A DNA stretch of 64,000 nt, from assembly GCA_028583415.1 (NCBI GenBank), contig CM053275.1, positions 4,137,040 to 4,201,039 on the forward strand, given 5' to 3'. A program made the translations under genes and the position numbers. Positions 33,638 through 44,885 of the stretch are shown here, in pieces (within the stretch, counting starts at the first letter, position 1; every line of letters starts with the position of its first letter). The stretch is from Protea cynaroides (lineage: Eukaryota; Streptophyta; Magnoliopsida; Proteales; Proteaceae). The notes beneath the pieces were generated by a model. That model was not told where the DNA came from. It searched no databases and saw nothing but the letters and a program-made list of their open reading frames with translations.

Positions 33638-35387
33638 GGATCCCCACACAGTCGCATCGCCAACCAGCAGAGGATCCTTAGAAGTAAAACATGAGAATCC
33701 ATTTCCTCCACGTTTCTCACGTTTGACCAACCTATTTCCCCCACTAAGTATGGGTTCTAATATTTATACAGATCCAGCCCTCTTGATGGGCTAAGGCTAA
33801 TAATTTCATTTTACGAGAGGTTACAAAATAAGGTCTTGGAAGTTTCAAATGTACAACTATAATCAAGGTTCTAAGTCCAGCTATTGGACATAGTATCGGC
33901 CATATCTAAAACCAATCTGAATCAAATCGTATCTGTTTATGGATCAAATAAGAAGTTGATACATGGTCGATACCATAATATTAGATTCAGATCAAGAATC
34001 AGTCAAGTTTAAAATCAATACGAATCGACAGATTCAATACCAATTACTTTAACTATGACTATAACCATCAATACTAATGGAAGAAACCCAAATGCTACGA
34101 TTTATTTATTTATTTATTTATTTTTTTTGAGGCTAATATCGACCCCTTGGGTTGCAGAGTGTGCCAGATTAGCTCAAGCCCTAGCCCATCCTAATGGTAG
34201 AAACTCCCATCTGGGATATGGGCCGAAATTACACCATTATTAGCCCAAATCCTTTTATATTTGGGCCGACACTACCTGGAATGGGCTGACCCAGAGGATT
34301 GACCTCAGTACAAGCCGAACCGGTGGAAACTGGCCAACTCCAAGCTAGTCGGGAGACTCGGGACTACTCGGGAATCGGGATAGGAAAACCAACGAAGTGT
34401 GGGCCTGGTCAAGTGTTTAGGATATGTTTGGATGTCAGGAAAGAAAATTCTTTTCTTTTCTTTTCTTTTCTTGCATCCAAACATAGCCTAAAACTGTGCT
34501 GTGCGACTGTCTGAGGAGTGACGACTGGACTGACTCAGTCTTCTGACTAGTCAAATATTCTCTGACAGAAGTTGACAACGCGTAGTAAGATCATCGGCAT
34601 TATCTAGTAAAGAACATGATTAATTGACCAATTTACCCCCAAATTTCCCAGGTATTCCCCCTTTGAAAATTGAGATGGATCCATTCCGTTTGACGCCACC
34701 AAAGTAAATACCAAAGATTTCAAAAAACGCGGTTTTACAGATTGCACACCTGGTGATGTGACTCTTGACCTGGACTCCTCTATCTCTCTCTCTCTCCTGA
34801 TTCTTCTCCTCCCCCAGGAGGAACTAGAAATGTGCAAGGCATGAATCATGCATAAATTCATTGATCAAGAAGGGAATCTGTCATTCTGTCTGCACGATTA
34901 ATTGGTAGAAAAACGGTGAGAATTGAAGGATTCAACCGCGCTGAGTCTTTGGAAGCGAAAGACAGAAGCAATGCCTATGGACGGGTTCCACCTGTGATTG
35001 AGAGGACGAAGAGAGATAAAAACGGATTCTGACTTCTGAGAGACGACCAAAGCAGACGCTCGCCTTAGCTACCAGAAGAGCAAGAGAGACTGGAAGGTGG
35101 TAATAATAATTTTCTAACTATTATTCAAAGTCACGCAGGGGTCATGGAAAAGGACAGAGAGAAGGATGGATTAGATAAGTCTCGTCTCCTGGAGCCCCGT
35201 GGTAGGACGTAACATTGATTGAACAACGTCCTTTTTCAGTAAGTAATTCTATCTTCTGTCTTTGACCTTTTGAAGCCCTCTCTGTACTTCCTTATCTATA
35301 ATCTGTCTATCGACAATAACAAACAAAATCACAGAGGAAGAAGAAGAAGAAGAAGAAGGGGAAAAAAATCTGGCTTCTTGATTGGTA
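33638..35387. other. Intergenic region and 5' leader of the PP1 gene
   Basis: No coding gene is seen between 33638 and about 35100. A short ATTT microsatellite lies near 34105. The last 300 bases are the probable promoter and leader of the PP1 gene, ending in a (GAA)n-rich tract (35335-35360), a common feature of plant 5' UTRs. Confidence 0.5.
34417..34491. mobile_element. 75-bp mini foldback (MITE-like)
   Basis: Starts TTAGGATATGTTTGGATG and ends with its near inverse CATCCAAACATAGCCTAA. The loop is a (TTTTC)n run. Very small, symmetric and non-coding. Confidence 0.65.
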
Positions 35388-36611
35388 ATGATGATGACGA
35401 TTGAGGGTGTGATGGATGCGACGGTTTTGGACGATATCATTCGGAGGCTTCTCGAAGGCAAAGGGGGAAGACAGGTTCAATTATCTGAGAGTGAGATCCG
35501 GCAGATCTGCGTCAACGCCAGACACGTCCTCCTTTCCCAGCCCACCCTCCTTCATCTTCATGCTCCCATCAAAATTTGCGGTTAGTCTCTCGTCTTACCC
35601 CCACCTCTTATTTCCAGTTCTTCGTTCTTCTTCTTATTATTATCGCTGGTAATTGAATTCTGCTAGTTGTTTTTTGGATTCATGAATAATTTTCTGTAGA
35701 AGAAGATCAATTGAAGATAATAATATATATATAAAAAAAAATTCCTTAGTTTGTGGCAGTTTTTTAACAGAAAAAAAGTGTCTAGGCAGCCATGAGTATG
35801 CGTGGTGGTGTTTGGGAAGAAATCGGGATCTTAACTTTCGGTTTTATGTGAAATTTGGACTTTGTAGGCATATATCAACAGTGTACGTTTCCTCTTAAGG
35901 AAGAAATAACGTGGATTGTCACCCATTAATTCGCTACACATTGTGTAGGTAGGATATGTTTCGGAGACGTAGGATATGTATCGGAGATCAAGGTATTATA
36001 ACTAGTTTGAAGGTGGGGGGGAGGTGAAGTGCACAGTTGCCGTTTGTTCTTTAGAGAACTTTAACTTCATCTAATCGTTCTTGAATCACTACAATTATTC
36101 TACTTTGGAATTGTCGTATGTAGGGGCAACATCGGTTGGATGGCTACCACTGAATCTGGATGTTGCTTTAAGGGCCTAAGTTTTGGGTAGTTAAACAAGA
36201 TGGATTTGTCAAACAAAGAAGAATGTGTCCCTCTTACATATGGTAGCTGGGTTGGTTCATCATTGATCAGGGCAGTGTTACGAACTGGAGTTGATGTATT
36301 TCTGTGACACCCAAGCCAATGTTGTGGACTAAATCGAATGTGTTATTACTTGATCAAATGCCTTAAATGGTGTTCCACCATGTCAATATTTCATAGTGAT
36401 TTGTTCACTATATTGTTCAATCTTACCGTGGTGAATGTTCCTCAACGTTTCAATTGTTTCATGGGGAGAAGCCTGGTGTAGATTCTCTTCATTTGATATA
36501 GCACCGTTTTCTGCTTTTTTAAATTTCCATTATGCCATCTCTTACATTTTCTTATTTTATTAATGTTTCGTTTGTTTAACAATGAAGTAATTTTCTTTAT
36601 TTTAGTCTCCC

Positions 36612-36646
<35 letters not shown>

Positions 36647-39600
36647 ACACACAAACAGAGTCTTCTAAGGCTATCTGAAGACCACCTTCAATATCTAATG
36701 TTCCCCTCATTAGATTTGAAATGTTTGTGGATAAAAGTTTCAATTTCTTTTGGGGATCCATCCTTGTCTGAAGGATATAGAATCAATTCCAAGCCTTGAG
36801 CTTGCTCAGCATGGTGATGGGCGCAAATCCAAGTCCTAATCAAATCTGGTTATGAAATTTCAGGCATAATTGGCGAGAGTTAAATGCATTCCAGCCAGGC
36901 CCTTGTTCACAAAATGAAACCCCTCAAAGTCTTGACAACTATCAAATGGAATTTTTTTTATCTTTTATCATCGGGGAAGCAGATTTTTCTCATCCCTGTT
37001 AGTAATGAAAATGCCTTGACCTTTCCTAATTAGGTTGGGGGATATGTCTGGAATACGGTAAGCATTATGATTTGATAATACAAAAAGGCCTATGAGACAA
37101 TGCTTGTTTGGGATTATGCCTAGTCTAATTAGCTTGTCAAATTAGCTGACTAGCTAATTATTTGAATATCTCTGCCTGTGTTTTGTCAGCTGGTTGTCAC
37201 GGCCTTAGTGTAACTAAGACAACCGTGCGGCACTTAGTCGCTTGCAACCCCTCTTGAAGCACTAAGTCAGCCTAACTCCTTACTAAGGAAGAGAGCACAC
37301 AATAGAGAATTCTGAAAGAGCAACTTATATTGCAAAGGAACTCTTACAATGTTTGATTGCTTGAGTGTCTTGGTCAAATGAGGTTGGTTTTATTTATAGG
37401 CACCAATAGGTACAATGAATGGCTATGATCTTTATATGTGTCTCCTATCGAATGGTTAGGAACATTCTAGCATTAGGGCCTAGAACATTCCCACCTCCTT
37501 AGAAACTCTAGAGAAAGTCTATACAAGTGTGGAGGTTTCTAGAGAACCCCACTTATGCCCAAGTGTAGAGAATTCTTGAATATGGGCCAACCCACCAACC
37601 CATGTGCCAATCCATGGACCATGTAGACGGAGTGGGTTGCAGGTCGTGACATTCTCCCCCACCTAAGTTGGCGACATCCTCGTCGCATTTTCCTCATGGA
37701 ACTTCTGTATCATGTCTTGGAACTGCCATAGGGCATCTGATGGTTCTCACCTTGTCTCGCTCTCTAGGAGTCCCTTCCATTTTGACTAAGTACTTCCTAC
37801 AAGGAGGAACGCCTCGTCTTCGTATAAGTCTATCCGCCATTATGCATTTGCCCTCCTTCTCATAGGAAGTAACCACACCCAATGGTGCTCTAGTTGAAGT
37901 CTCATGGCTTGGGTTTCCCATGTCTCTATGATACAATTTTAACGTCCTTGCATGGAAAATCGAAGGAATCTTGAACTTTGGAGGAAGGTTAACCTTGTAG
38001 GACGTTTTACCAACCTTCCTCACAATCTCGAAAGGCCCTTCATATCGGCGTTCCTTCCTTTTGTGCCTCACAAGCACCGAGTTGCCTACTATAAACGTTG
38101 TTGGTCGCCTCCTTTTGTTAGCCCACCTCTTTATCTTCTTTGTAACTTTGTCAAGGTAAGACTTGGCGACCTTGAATCGTTGTTGGTTTGTCACTTCGCT
38201 CCTAGGTGGAAGCCTCTTCGTCAGATCTGAAGGCATTATACTCTTGAACTTGTCAAAGACCTTCTTTGTAGGCTTAGGTAGCACCTCTTTAAACCTTTCT
38301 TCTTTTTTGTTGATAATCTCGACAGGATATGTAGCTTCTCTTTTCCTGGCCCTGTCTTCCAACTGCATTATTGATAGCAACTTAGGGCCATCCTTAGTCC
38401 TTGGTATTGTTGGGACCATGCATGAAGCTCCCTCTTCCATGATGCATATTGTGCTAATGGAAGGCATAGCAATTGCATTTACCCTTCTTAGGAATTCCAT
38501 GCCAAGCACTACTTGAAAATCATCCATAGACACCATCGATAAGTCTACGGTACCTTTCCATGTCCCGATGTACATCTCGACGCCTCGAGTCACACCATGG
38601 ATGGGTCGAGCTTGGGAGTTGACGACCTTGAGCCATCCCGTCTCCTTGGTCACCTTCAAACTGAGTCTCTTTGCCTCATCCGTCGAGACAAAGTTGTGGG
38701 TTGCGCCCGTGTCAACCATAGCATATGTGGGCTTGCCGTTGATGCGTGCCTCCACGTACATCAACCCTTTTTGTGAAGGAGTGGCCTTGACCTCCTTTGT
38801 CTTGGCCTTGATAGTAGCCAATTGGAGCGAACCCATATGAGCCTCCTTTTCTTTATCTCCTTTCTTGAGCAGGGCTGTCAAAGCCTTTTTTATAGGGCAC
38901 TCACTAGCCCAGTGTGGACCATCGCAGAGAAAACAAGCGGTTTTTCGTCGATGTCCATTCTTCCTGTCATCCCTTGTCTTTCCCTCTCTATGTGATGAGG
39001 GCTTATCTATGCTTTCCTTAGGATAAGTTTCTTTGAATGCCAATACTCCCCCACCTTTCTCATTGGATGGCTTTTTGGGCTTTGAGGAATCTTCTCTCTT
39101 ATACTCAACTATGGACTCCGCCGTTGCTATTGCTGAAGCAATATCTTGTACACCCCGTCGTTGCAACTCTTGCATGGCCCAGCCTTGGAGACCTTCCATG
39201 AAATTGAACAATAGGTCTACTTCGGTCATATCCTCAACATCTAGCATAAGTGTAGAGAATGCCTTCACATAGTCTCGGATAGATCCCGTCTGTTTGAGCC
39301 TTTTAAGATTCCTCCTTGCCATGAATGATGCATTCTCGGAATAAAATTGTTTCTTCAGTTCCTTCTTGAAACTATCCCAAGTGTCTATGGTGTACGTACC
39401 TCTTTCAATGTCGGCGTGTCGTCGTCTCCACCATAGAGTTGCTGTGTCTTTAAGGTAAAAGATGACAGTTTGTACCTTCATCTGCTCGTCTTCAAGGGAG
39501 ATTGCTTTGAAATATTGCTCCATGTGTCACAAGAAATTGTCTACTTCTCGGGCATCTTGTTGTCCATCATAGGACATAGGTTTTAGCACATCCACTCTAG

Positions 39601-42600
39601 GTGCCTCTCTTGAGGTTGTAGCTCCCCCAACCATTGCTCTTTTGCATAGGGTTAAATCGGCTCGTACCTCGTCTATGCACGCTTGGAAGTTCGCCATCAT
39701 CTCCAACACGTGAGCTTTAAAGGCATCAAGTTCCCCTTGTGGCTGTGCTGTGGTGTTGCGTAAGGACATATCATGCTCATCCACTCGGTCAATGATCCCC
39801 TCCAATTGACCTTTGAGCTCCTTTTCGCACCCCTCTAACACATCGACCCTCTCTTGGGTGTCGGCCATGGCTAGCTCAACTCGAGCTAGTCTCGTTTCCA
39901 TGGCAGCCACAACGTCTACGGACTTGTCCTTATTCTGCTTGCTCTTTGTATTGGTATGACCATCCCTTCCATGACCATGCTCTCCATCCATGTTGTGATC
40001 TTCTACACTAGACATGGTGAGTTACTCAAGCATCTTCCTTGTAACCTGGCTCTGATACCACTTGTCACGGCCTTAGTGTAACTAAGCCAAACGTGCGGAA
40101 CTTAGTCGCTTGCAACCCCTCTTGAAGCACTAAGTCAGCCTAACTCCTTACTAAGGAAGAGAACACACAATAGAGAATTCTGAAAGAGTAACTTATATTG
40201 CAAATGAACTCTTACAATGCTTGATTGCTTGAGTGTCTTGGCCAAATGAGGTTGGTCTTATTTATAGGCACCAATAGGTACAATGAATGACCATGATCTT
40301 TACATGTGTCTCCTATCCAATGGTTAGGAACATTCTAGCATTAGGGCCTAGAACATTCCCACCTCCTTAGAAACTCTAGAGAAAGTTTATACAAGTGTGG
40401 AGGTTTTTAGAGAACCCCACTTATGCCCAAGTGTAGAGAATTCTAGAATATGGGTCAACCCACCAACCCATGTGCCAATCCATGGACCATGTAGACGGAG
40501 CGGGTTGCGGGTCGTGAGATGGTGCTTGTGAAAACCAAACTATTGAATGTGGTGGGATTGATGTAGGATAGACAGCCTAGAGGTCGAGGTTTCCTGCAGT
40601 TACAACTAACTAGGTAATGGGTTTCCTAAGGTTGAGCTAGTTAGGAAATGGGCAGCAGCATACATGTCTTGCATTTAGAGTGCTTAGAGCTGGATGTTAT
40701 CAAATAATGAGCAATATATTCCTAACATATGTTTTACCAACTCAACAATGATCAAATAGAGTGAAGTAGGAGTCAGTATTTAAAGGCAGCATTTAACAAA
40801 GTGTTATGCAGGAAATTTCAGTACTCCTAAAATAATAACAGCTATGTTTAGTGCTTAGGTAAACCAGTTTCATGCAAATTCAGCAACAATCTAATATAAA
40901 GTAAATGGAACACTTCTAGAAATGAGGCTGAAATATAAGAATCAGCACAGGGTTCTACATAGTAAAGAATTACTGTTACTAAGAACAGAAGACTAACACG
41001 ACATGATGGAACATAGGTTGTCTAGAATGCAGAAGAAGATAGAAAATATATGGAACCTGAAACTGAAAATTACAGTCTACAATTGATAGGTAAATCTATG
41101 TAAATATAATCTTTAGGAGAGGGAAATTACAGCAGGACCACAAGGTTATGTATAAAATAAGAAATATAAACTAAAGAAGGAAACACAGCAATTTTGATGA
41201 CAGAAACAAAGGGGAAGGGGAAAATTCTGTATATGATTTATAGAACCGAAAAGAAACAAGAAGTAGGTTTCAGTTGGGAGAGGGGAAAGAAGAAGAGAAA
41301 CAGAGACAAGATAGGGGGAGGGGGGAAAAGGGGATTTCAGAAATAACACAGCAAAAGGGGGAAATTGAGAAATCATAATAGGAATGGGGCATGCAGTTTT
41401 AATTCCCCACAACCCCCCTCCCCCTCCCCCCTCCCGCCTCCCCCCTCCCCAATCCCCAAAATCAACTCAACTCAACCTTATTCCAATTGAATGGAGCCGG
41501 CTACATGGACCCTTTTTCTTCAATCAGTTTTATTCAAAGTTGTGCTTGTTTCTGGTCCGAAACTATGCATATCTTTCCTCACCACTTCTTTTAGAGTCAT
41601 TTTAAGCATACCTCAGGCTCTATTAGCTCCTTCAATTTGAATCAAAATTCCCCTCCATACTGGAGCATTCGAAGGCATCTATTGCACATATCAATGCCAC
41701 CTCAAACTACTTTCTTGTAATTTATCATGTATTGAAGCTACTCCTAATTAGCTCTAATTCATTCCTTATTTAATCTATTCTAGGTTTACCACTCATCTAT
41801 CCCAAGATCTCATTTCAGCTACACTAAGTTGTATCTTCACTGTTCAACATGTATCTTCATACATCATTTCTGGTCATAATTTTCCCCCTTTTTTTTTTTT
41901 TTAAACAATAAGTTGATCACACAACACTCCAAACGTACCTCCATTTCATCCACCCTACTCTAATTCTTTGTGTAACATCGGTCTTTATTTTACCTTTATT
42001 TATGATTGAACCTAGGCACCTAAGTTTTCATATCGTGGTATTTTTCTATCATCCATTATCACCACCCCACTTTCAGTCTTACTGTTACTAAAGTTACACA
42101 CCACATACTATGTTTTTGTTCTAATTTTCTTAAAACCTTTTGATTCCGAGGTTGATCTCCATAATTCTCACTTTGCATTTATCCTTGCTTTTGTCTCATC
42201 CATCAAAACAATAGTTTCAGGAAAAAACATACACCAAGGGATCTAGTCTTGAATGTTTCTAGTCAACTCATTTATATTTAACACAAACAAATACAGATTC
42301 AGAGTTGATTCTTGATGTAATCTAATTGTAATTGGGAATTCACTACCCTATCCACCCACCTTTTTTACACTAGTTTCTGCACCATCATACATACACTTGC
42401 CAAATTAACTATCTAGGGACTCTATCAAAAAAAATTTCTAATTCAACAAAGACCATATGAGATCCTTCTTACATTCTATAAATCTTTCCATTAGTCTCCT
42501 AAGTAAATAAATAACTTCTATGGTTGATCTTCCTAGGCTTCTAGCATATGTCTCAGGCGGGTTTCATTACTCTCTCCCATAATGTCATGTCTTCAAGTTT

Positions 42601-44885
42601 TTTCCTTTTGAAGTTCCACCATTTTATCCTAGGGAAAATAGTCTCACATCTATTAATTCAACTTTTAAAAACACATATCTTGGACCACTAATCTGTGTGG
42701 TATGGTTAAGCTCTCGAGGTTTGAAAGTTTGGGATCTAATTCATTATATAGAAAATCAATCCCTTGAGGTAAAACCACAGCCAATTATTGCTGAAGCCAT
42801 TTCTACTGAAAATCTCTTTATTGACCTATAATACTACTCAAAGTTGTCAACCATGCCATCATGCGTATATGCCATCATGCTTTATTTATTTGATAGTTCG
42901 ATAAATTTTTTATATTCTATTAAAGAGCTCATGATTTAAGAAGCTAATGAATCCAAAAACTACTTGTCTTTGCTTAATTACTTGAATGCCTGGTCAACAG
43001 CAACCACGAATGTACAAAGAACCACTTGTGTGCATTCCCAACCCCCCCAAAAAAAAAGAAAAAAAAAAGGGGGGTCCTTCTCAATGACACTGGCTTGTGT
43101 CAAGGAGGCCTTGACACCGTAGGCAAAATAAGAGGGTAGGATGGGAAATTCGTAAATAAGGAGGTATTATGGGAAACTTTGTAAATAGGGGGGTAGGATG
43201 GGAACTTTGTAAATTGGGGGGGGAGGAGTTTTTGCCTGCGGTTTCATAGTGATCAACCCAAAAAAAAGAAAAGGTTAAATCATACTTTGTGTCAGATGCA
43301 AACAGCAACCACAGTAGTTTATCCTCATACAAGGCTACGTATGCACTAAGATGACACTTCGTGATTCTTTCGGTGTTCTTGATCTCCTTAGTATTAAACT
43401 TTTTGCAGGTGACATACATGGACAGTACCAAGACCTTTTGAGACTATTCGAAAATGGTGGCTTCCCTCCTGCTTCAACCTACCTTTTTCTTGGGGATTAT
43501 GTTGATCGTGGCAAGCAAAGCTTAGAAACTATATGTTTGCTTCTAGCCTACAAAGTGAAGTATCCTAACAATATCTTCCTTCTGAGGGGGAACCATGAAG
43601 ATGCAAAAATTAATAGAATTTATGGTTTCTATGATGAGTGTAAAAGGAGGTTTAATGTTCGACTATGGAAGATTTTCACCGACTGCTTTAATTGTTTGCC
43701 TTTGGCTGCACTCATTGATGAAAAGATACTTTGCATGCATGGGGGTCTCTCACCAGAATTGAATAATGTGAATCAAATAAATGACCTTCCAAGGCCTACT
43801 GAAATTCCAGATAATGGCCTACTTTGCGATTTGCTTTGGTCTGATCCTGCTCCCAGTATTGAGGGGTGGGGTGAGAGTGATCGAGGTGTGTCATGTACCT
43901 TTGGATCTGATAGGGTTTCCGAATTTTTGAAGAGGAATGATCTTGATCTCATATGCCGGGGCCATCAGGTTAGCATACTTCAACTCATCTTTTGAATTGA
44001 ATTGTTAGCTGAAGCCTTAGGTCCAACTGAGAAGGTCCCACCCCCAAAAAAAAAAAAAAAAAAAAATTCTTTTTTCTTGGACACCAGGTGGATAGTCTCT
44101 TAATAAACTATCTATACCTGGTTATTCTTTTATGTTCTTTGGCTGTCCAAAGGAATACATTGAACTTCATAGTATTATCTTGTAATCAGGCTTATTTTTG
44201 TCATAGATCTTGTAGGCACTATAAACTGAATATTGAGTTTCATTGCCCATCCTTCGATGTGCAATATATAGAGCACTGACATGTGTATGGGGCTATGGGA
44301 CCATGGGCATAATTGTTAACAGGGGGCGGACTCCCTCATGTACTCTAGATTCATATTCACATTTTTAAAATTAATCTCCAGGTAGTGGAGGATGGATATG
44401 AATTCTTTGCGAAACGAAGATTAGTCACAATATTTTCTGCTCCAAACTATGGTGGAGAATTTGATAATGCAGGAGCTTTATTGAGTGTTGATGAAGCTCT
44501 TATGTGTTCTTTTGATATCTTGAAACCTGTGTCAAACAAACCATTTGAAAACAATCCAGCTGAAAGCAAGCCATCTTCATACAGGTCTAATACATCAAGG
44601 CTGACTCTTAAGAAGGTATACATTTTGACCTCTTTTTTCCTGTGCGATTGATCAACTATTTCCAGCCCTGCAAAATCTGCCGTTAGGACTGTTTTCCTTT
44701 GCATTTTTTCCTTTTGATAGGTAGGCCCCAAGGAGAGTTTAACTCATGACCTCTTTGAGGTGTTGGTCTTTACCAACCGAGCTACTACTCCCTTGGGGTT
44801 GCATACTTCAAGGTAGTTTTCTCTTGTATTGATTTGCATGTTCTGACAGGCTCTCCTATCGACGGGCTCTCCTGACTTTCGCTAA
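35388..44885 (+). CDS. PP1 catalytic subunit, TOPP8/TOPP9-like
   Basis: Type-one Ser/Thr protein phosphatase catalytic subunit. Exons: 35388-35580, 43409-43968, 44382-44615 and, less surely, 44850-44885; about 340 aa. The metal-centre motifs are intact: GDIHGQ (65-70), GDYVDRG (93-99), RGNHE (124-128), HGG (175-177) and the His of CRGHQ (250). EDAKINRIYGFYDECKRR, CRGHQ and SAPNYGGEFDNAGALLS are the variants I associate with the plant TOPP8/TOPP9 group; most PP1s have Cys in place of the first Gly of NYGGEF (residue 275), the covalent microcystin site. Intron 1 is 7.8 kb and hosts a nested LTR element and a LINE fragment. Splice sites are consensus. The start is the first of three adjacent ATGs and resembles the MMT-type start of the clade. 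The last exon is uncertain: after LTLKK the frame could also read through the donor to a stop near 44651. Confidence 0.88.
36614..36645. repeat. (CT)n microsatellite in PP1 intron 1
   Basis: About 32 bases of CT dinucleotide repeat. Confidence 0.9.
37195..37651 (-). repeat. 3' LTR of the intronic gypsy element
   Basis: 457 bp, bounded by TG and CA in element orientation. A TATA-like CCTATAAATA lies near 37395 on the minus strand, as expected for an LTR promoter. Confidence 0.92.
37694..40015 (-). pseudogene. gag-protease-integrase-tail frame of the gypsy element
   Basis: One frame of about 772 codons from 40015 to 37694, broken by a single TGA at 39529-39527. Before it lie 162 codons with an N-terminal gag coiled-coil-like segment (ETRLARVELAMADTQERVDV). 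After it come 611 codons (numbered from the Met at 39523): gag core (residues about 1-120), a CX2CX3HX4C zinc knuckle (197-209), and an aspartic protease with DTGA at 271. The linker ending LTKRLPPRSEV (to 444) then jumps straight to the integrase C-terminal tail (ERRYEGPFEIV at 491) and a degraded chromodomain-like end (IMADRLIRRRGVPPCRKYLV). The deletion keeps the frame. The element cannot move on its own; the gag could in principle be supplied by read-through. Confidence 0.85.
40049..40062 (-). other. Primer-binding site of the gypsy element
   Basis: TGGTATCAGAGCCA on the minus strand a couple of bases inside the 5' LTR. It is complementary to the 3' end of plant initiator methionine tRNA, as in many plant retrotransposons. 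Confidence 0.85.
40063..40519 (-). repeat. 5' LTR of the intronic gypsy element
   Basis: 457 bp, collinear with the left LTR without gaps. The outermost base pair context reads TCTCACGACC in place of TGTCACGACC, a single change at the terminus. Confidence 0.92.
41462..42800 (-). mobile_element. RTE-type LINE 3' fragment in PP1 intron 1
   Basis: On the minus strand the 3' end reads CATGTAGCCGGCTCCATTC, then a (GAGTT)n-like terminus, which is typical of plant RTE LINEs. Upstream sequence is degraded reverse-transcriptase tail with many stops. The extent toward 42800 is approximate. A shorter copy of the same family lies at 46205-46640. Confidence 0.65.
44712..44815 (-). mobile_element. Short tRNA-derived SINE in PP1 intron 3
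   Basis: Minus strand: GGGAGTAGTAGCTCGGTTGG (A-box region), then CATGAGTTAAACTCTCC (B-box region), followed by an A-rich stretch. It sits between the third and the proposed fourth exon of the PP1 gene, so it may have altered the 3' end of the transcript. Confidence 0.6.

Larger units (their letters stand above)
37195..40519 (-). mobile_element. Ty3/gypsy chromovirus-type LTR element, internally deleted
   Basis: A 3.3 kb element inserted antisense in PP1 intron 1. Both LTRs are 457 bp (left 37195-37651, right 40063-40519), start TGTCACGACC and end GGCCGTGACA on the minus strand; the outermost 5' end has one change. By hand count they differ at about 20 positions with no indels. TGGT abuts both outer ends (37191-37194 and 40520-40523), a likely target duplication. 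The PBS is TGGTATCAGAGCCA (initiator Met tRNA type) just inside the 5' LTR, and a purine tract AGGTGGGGGAGAA precedes the 3' LTR. The internal region encodes gag, protease and the integrase tail but no RT, RNase H or integrase core. Confidence 0.93.

Noticed and set aside
37668..39272. Several plus-strand frames inside the intronic retrotransposon
   Set aside because: Shadows of the minus-strand gag-protease frame.
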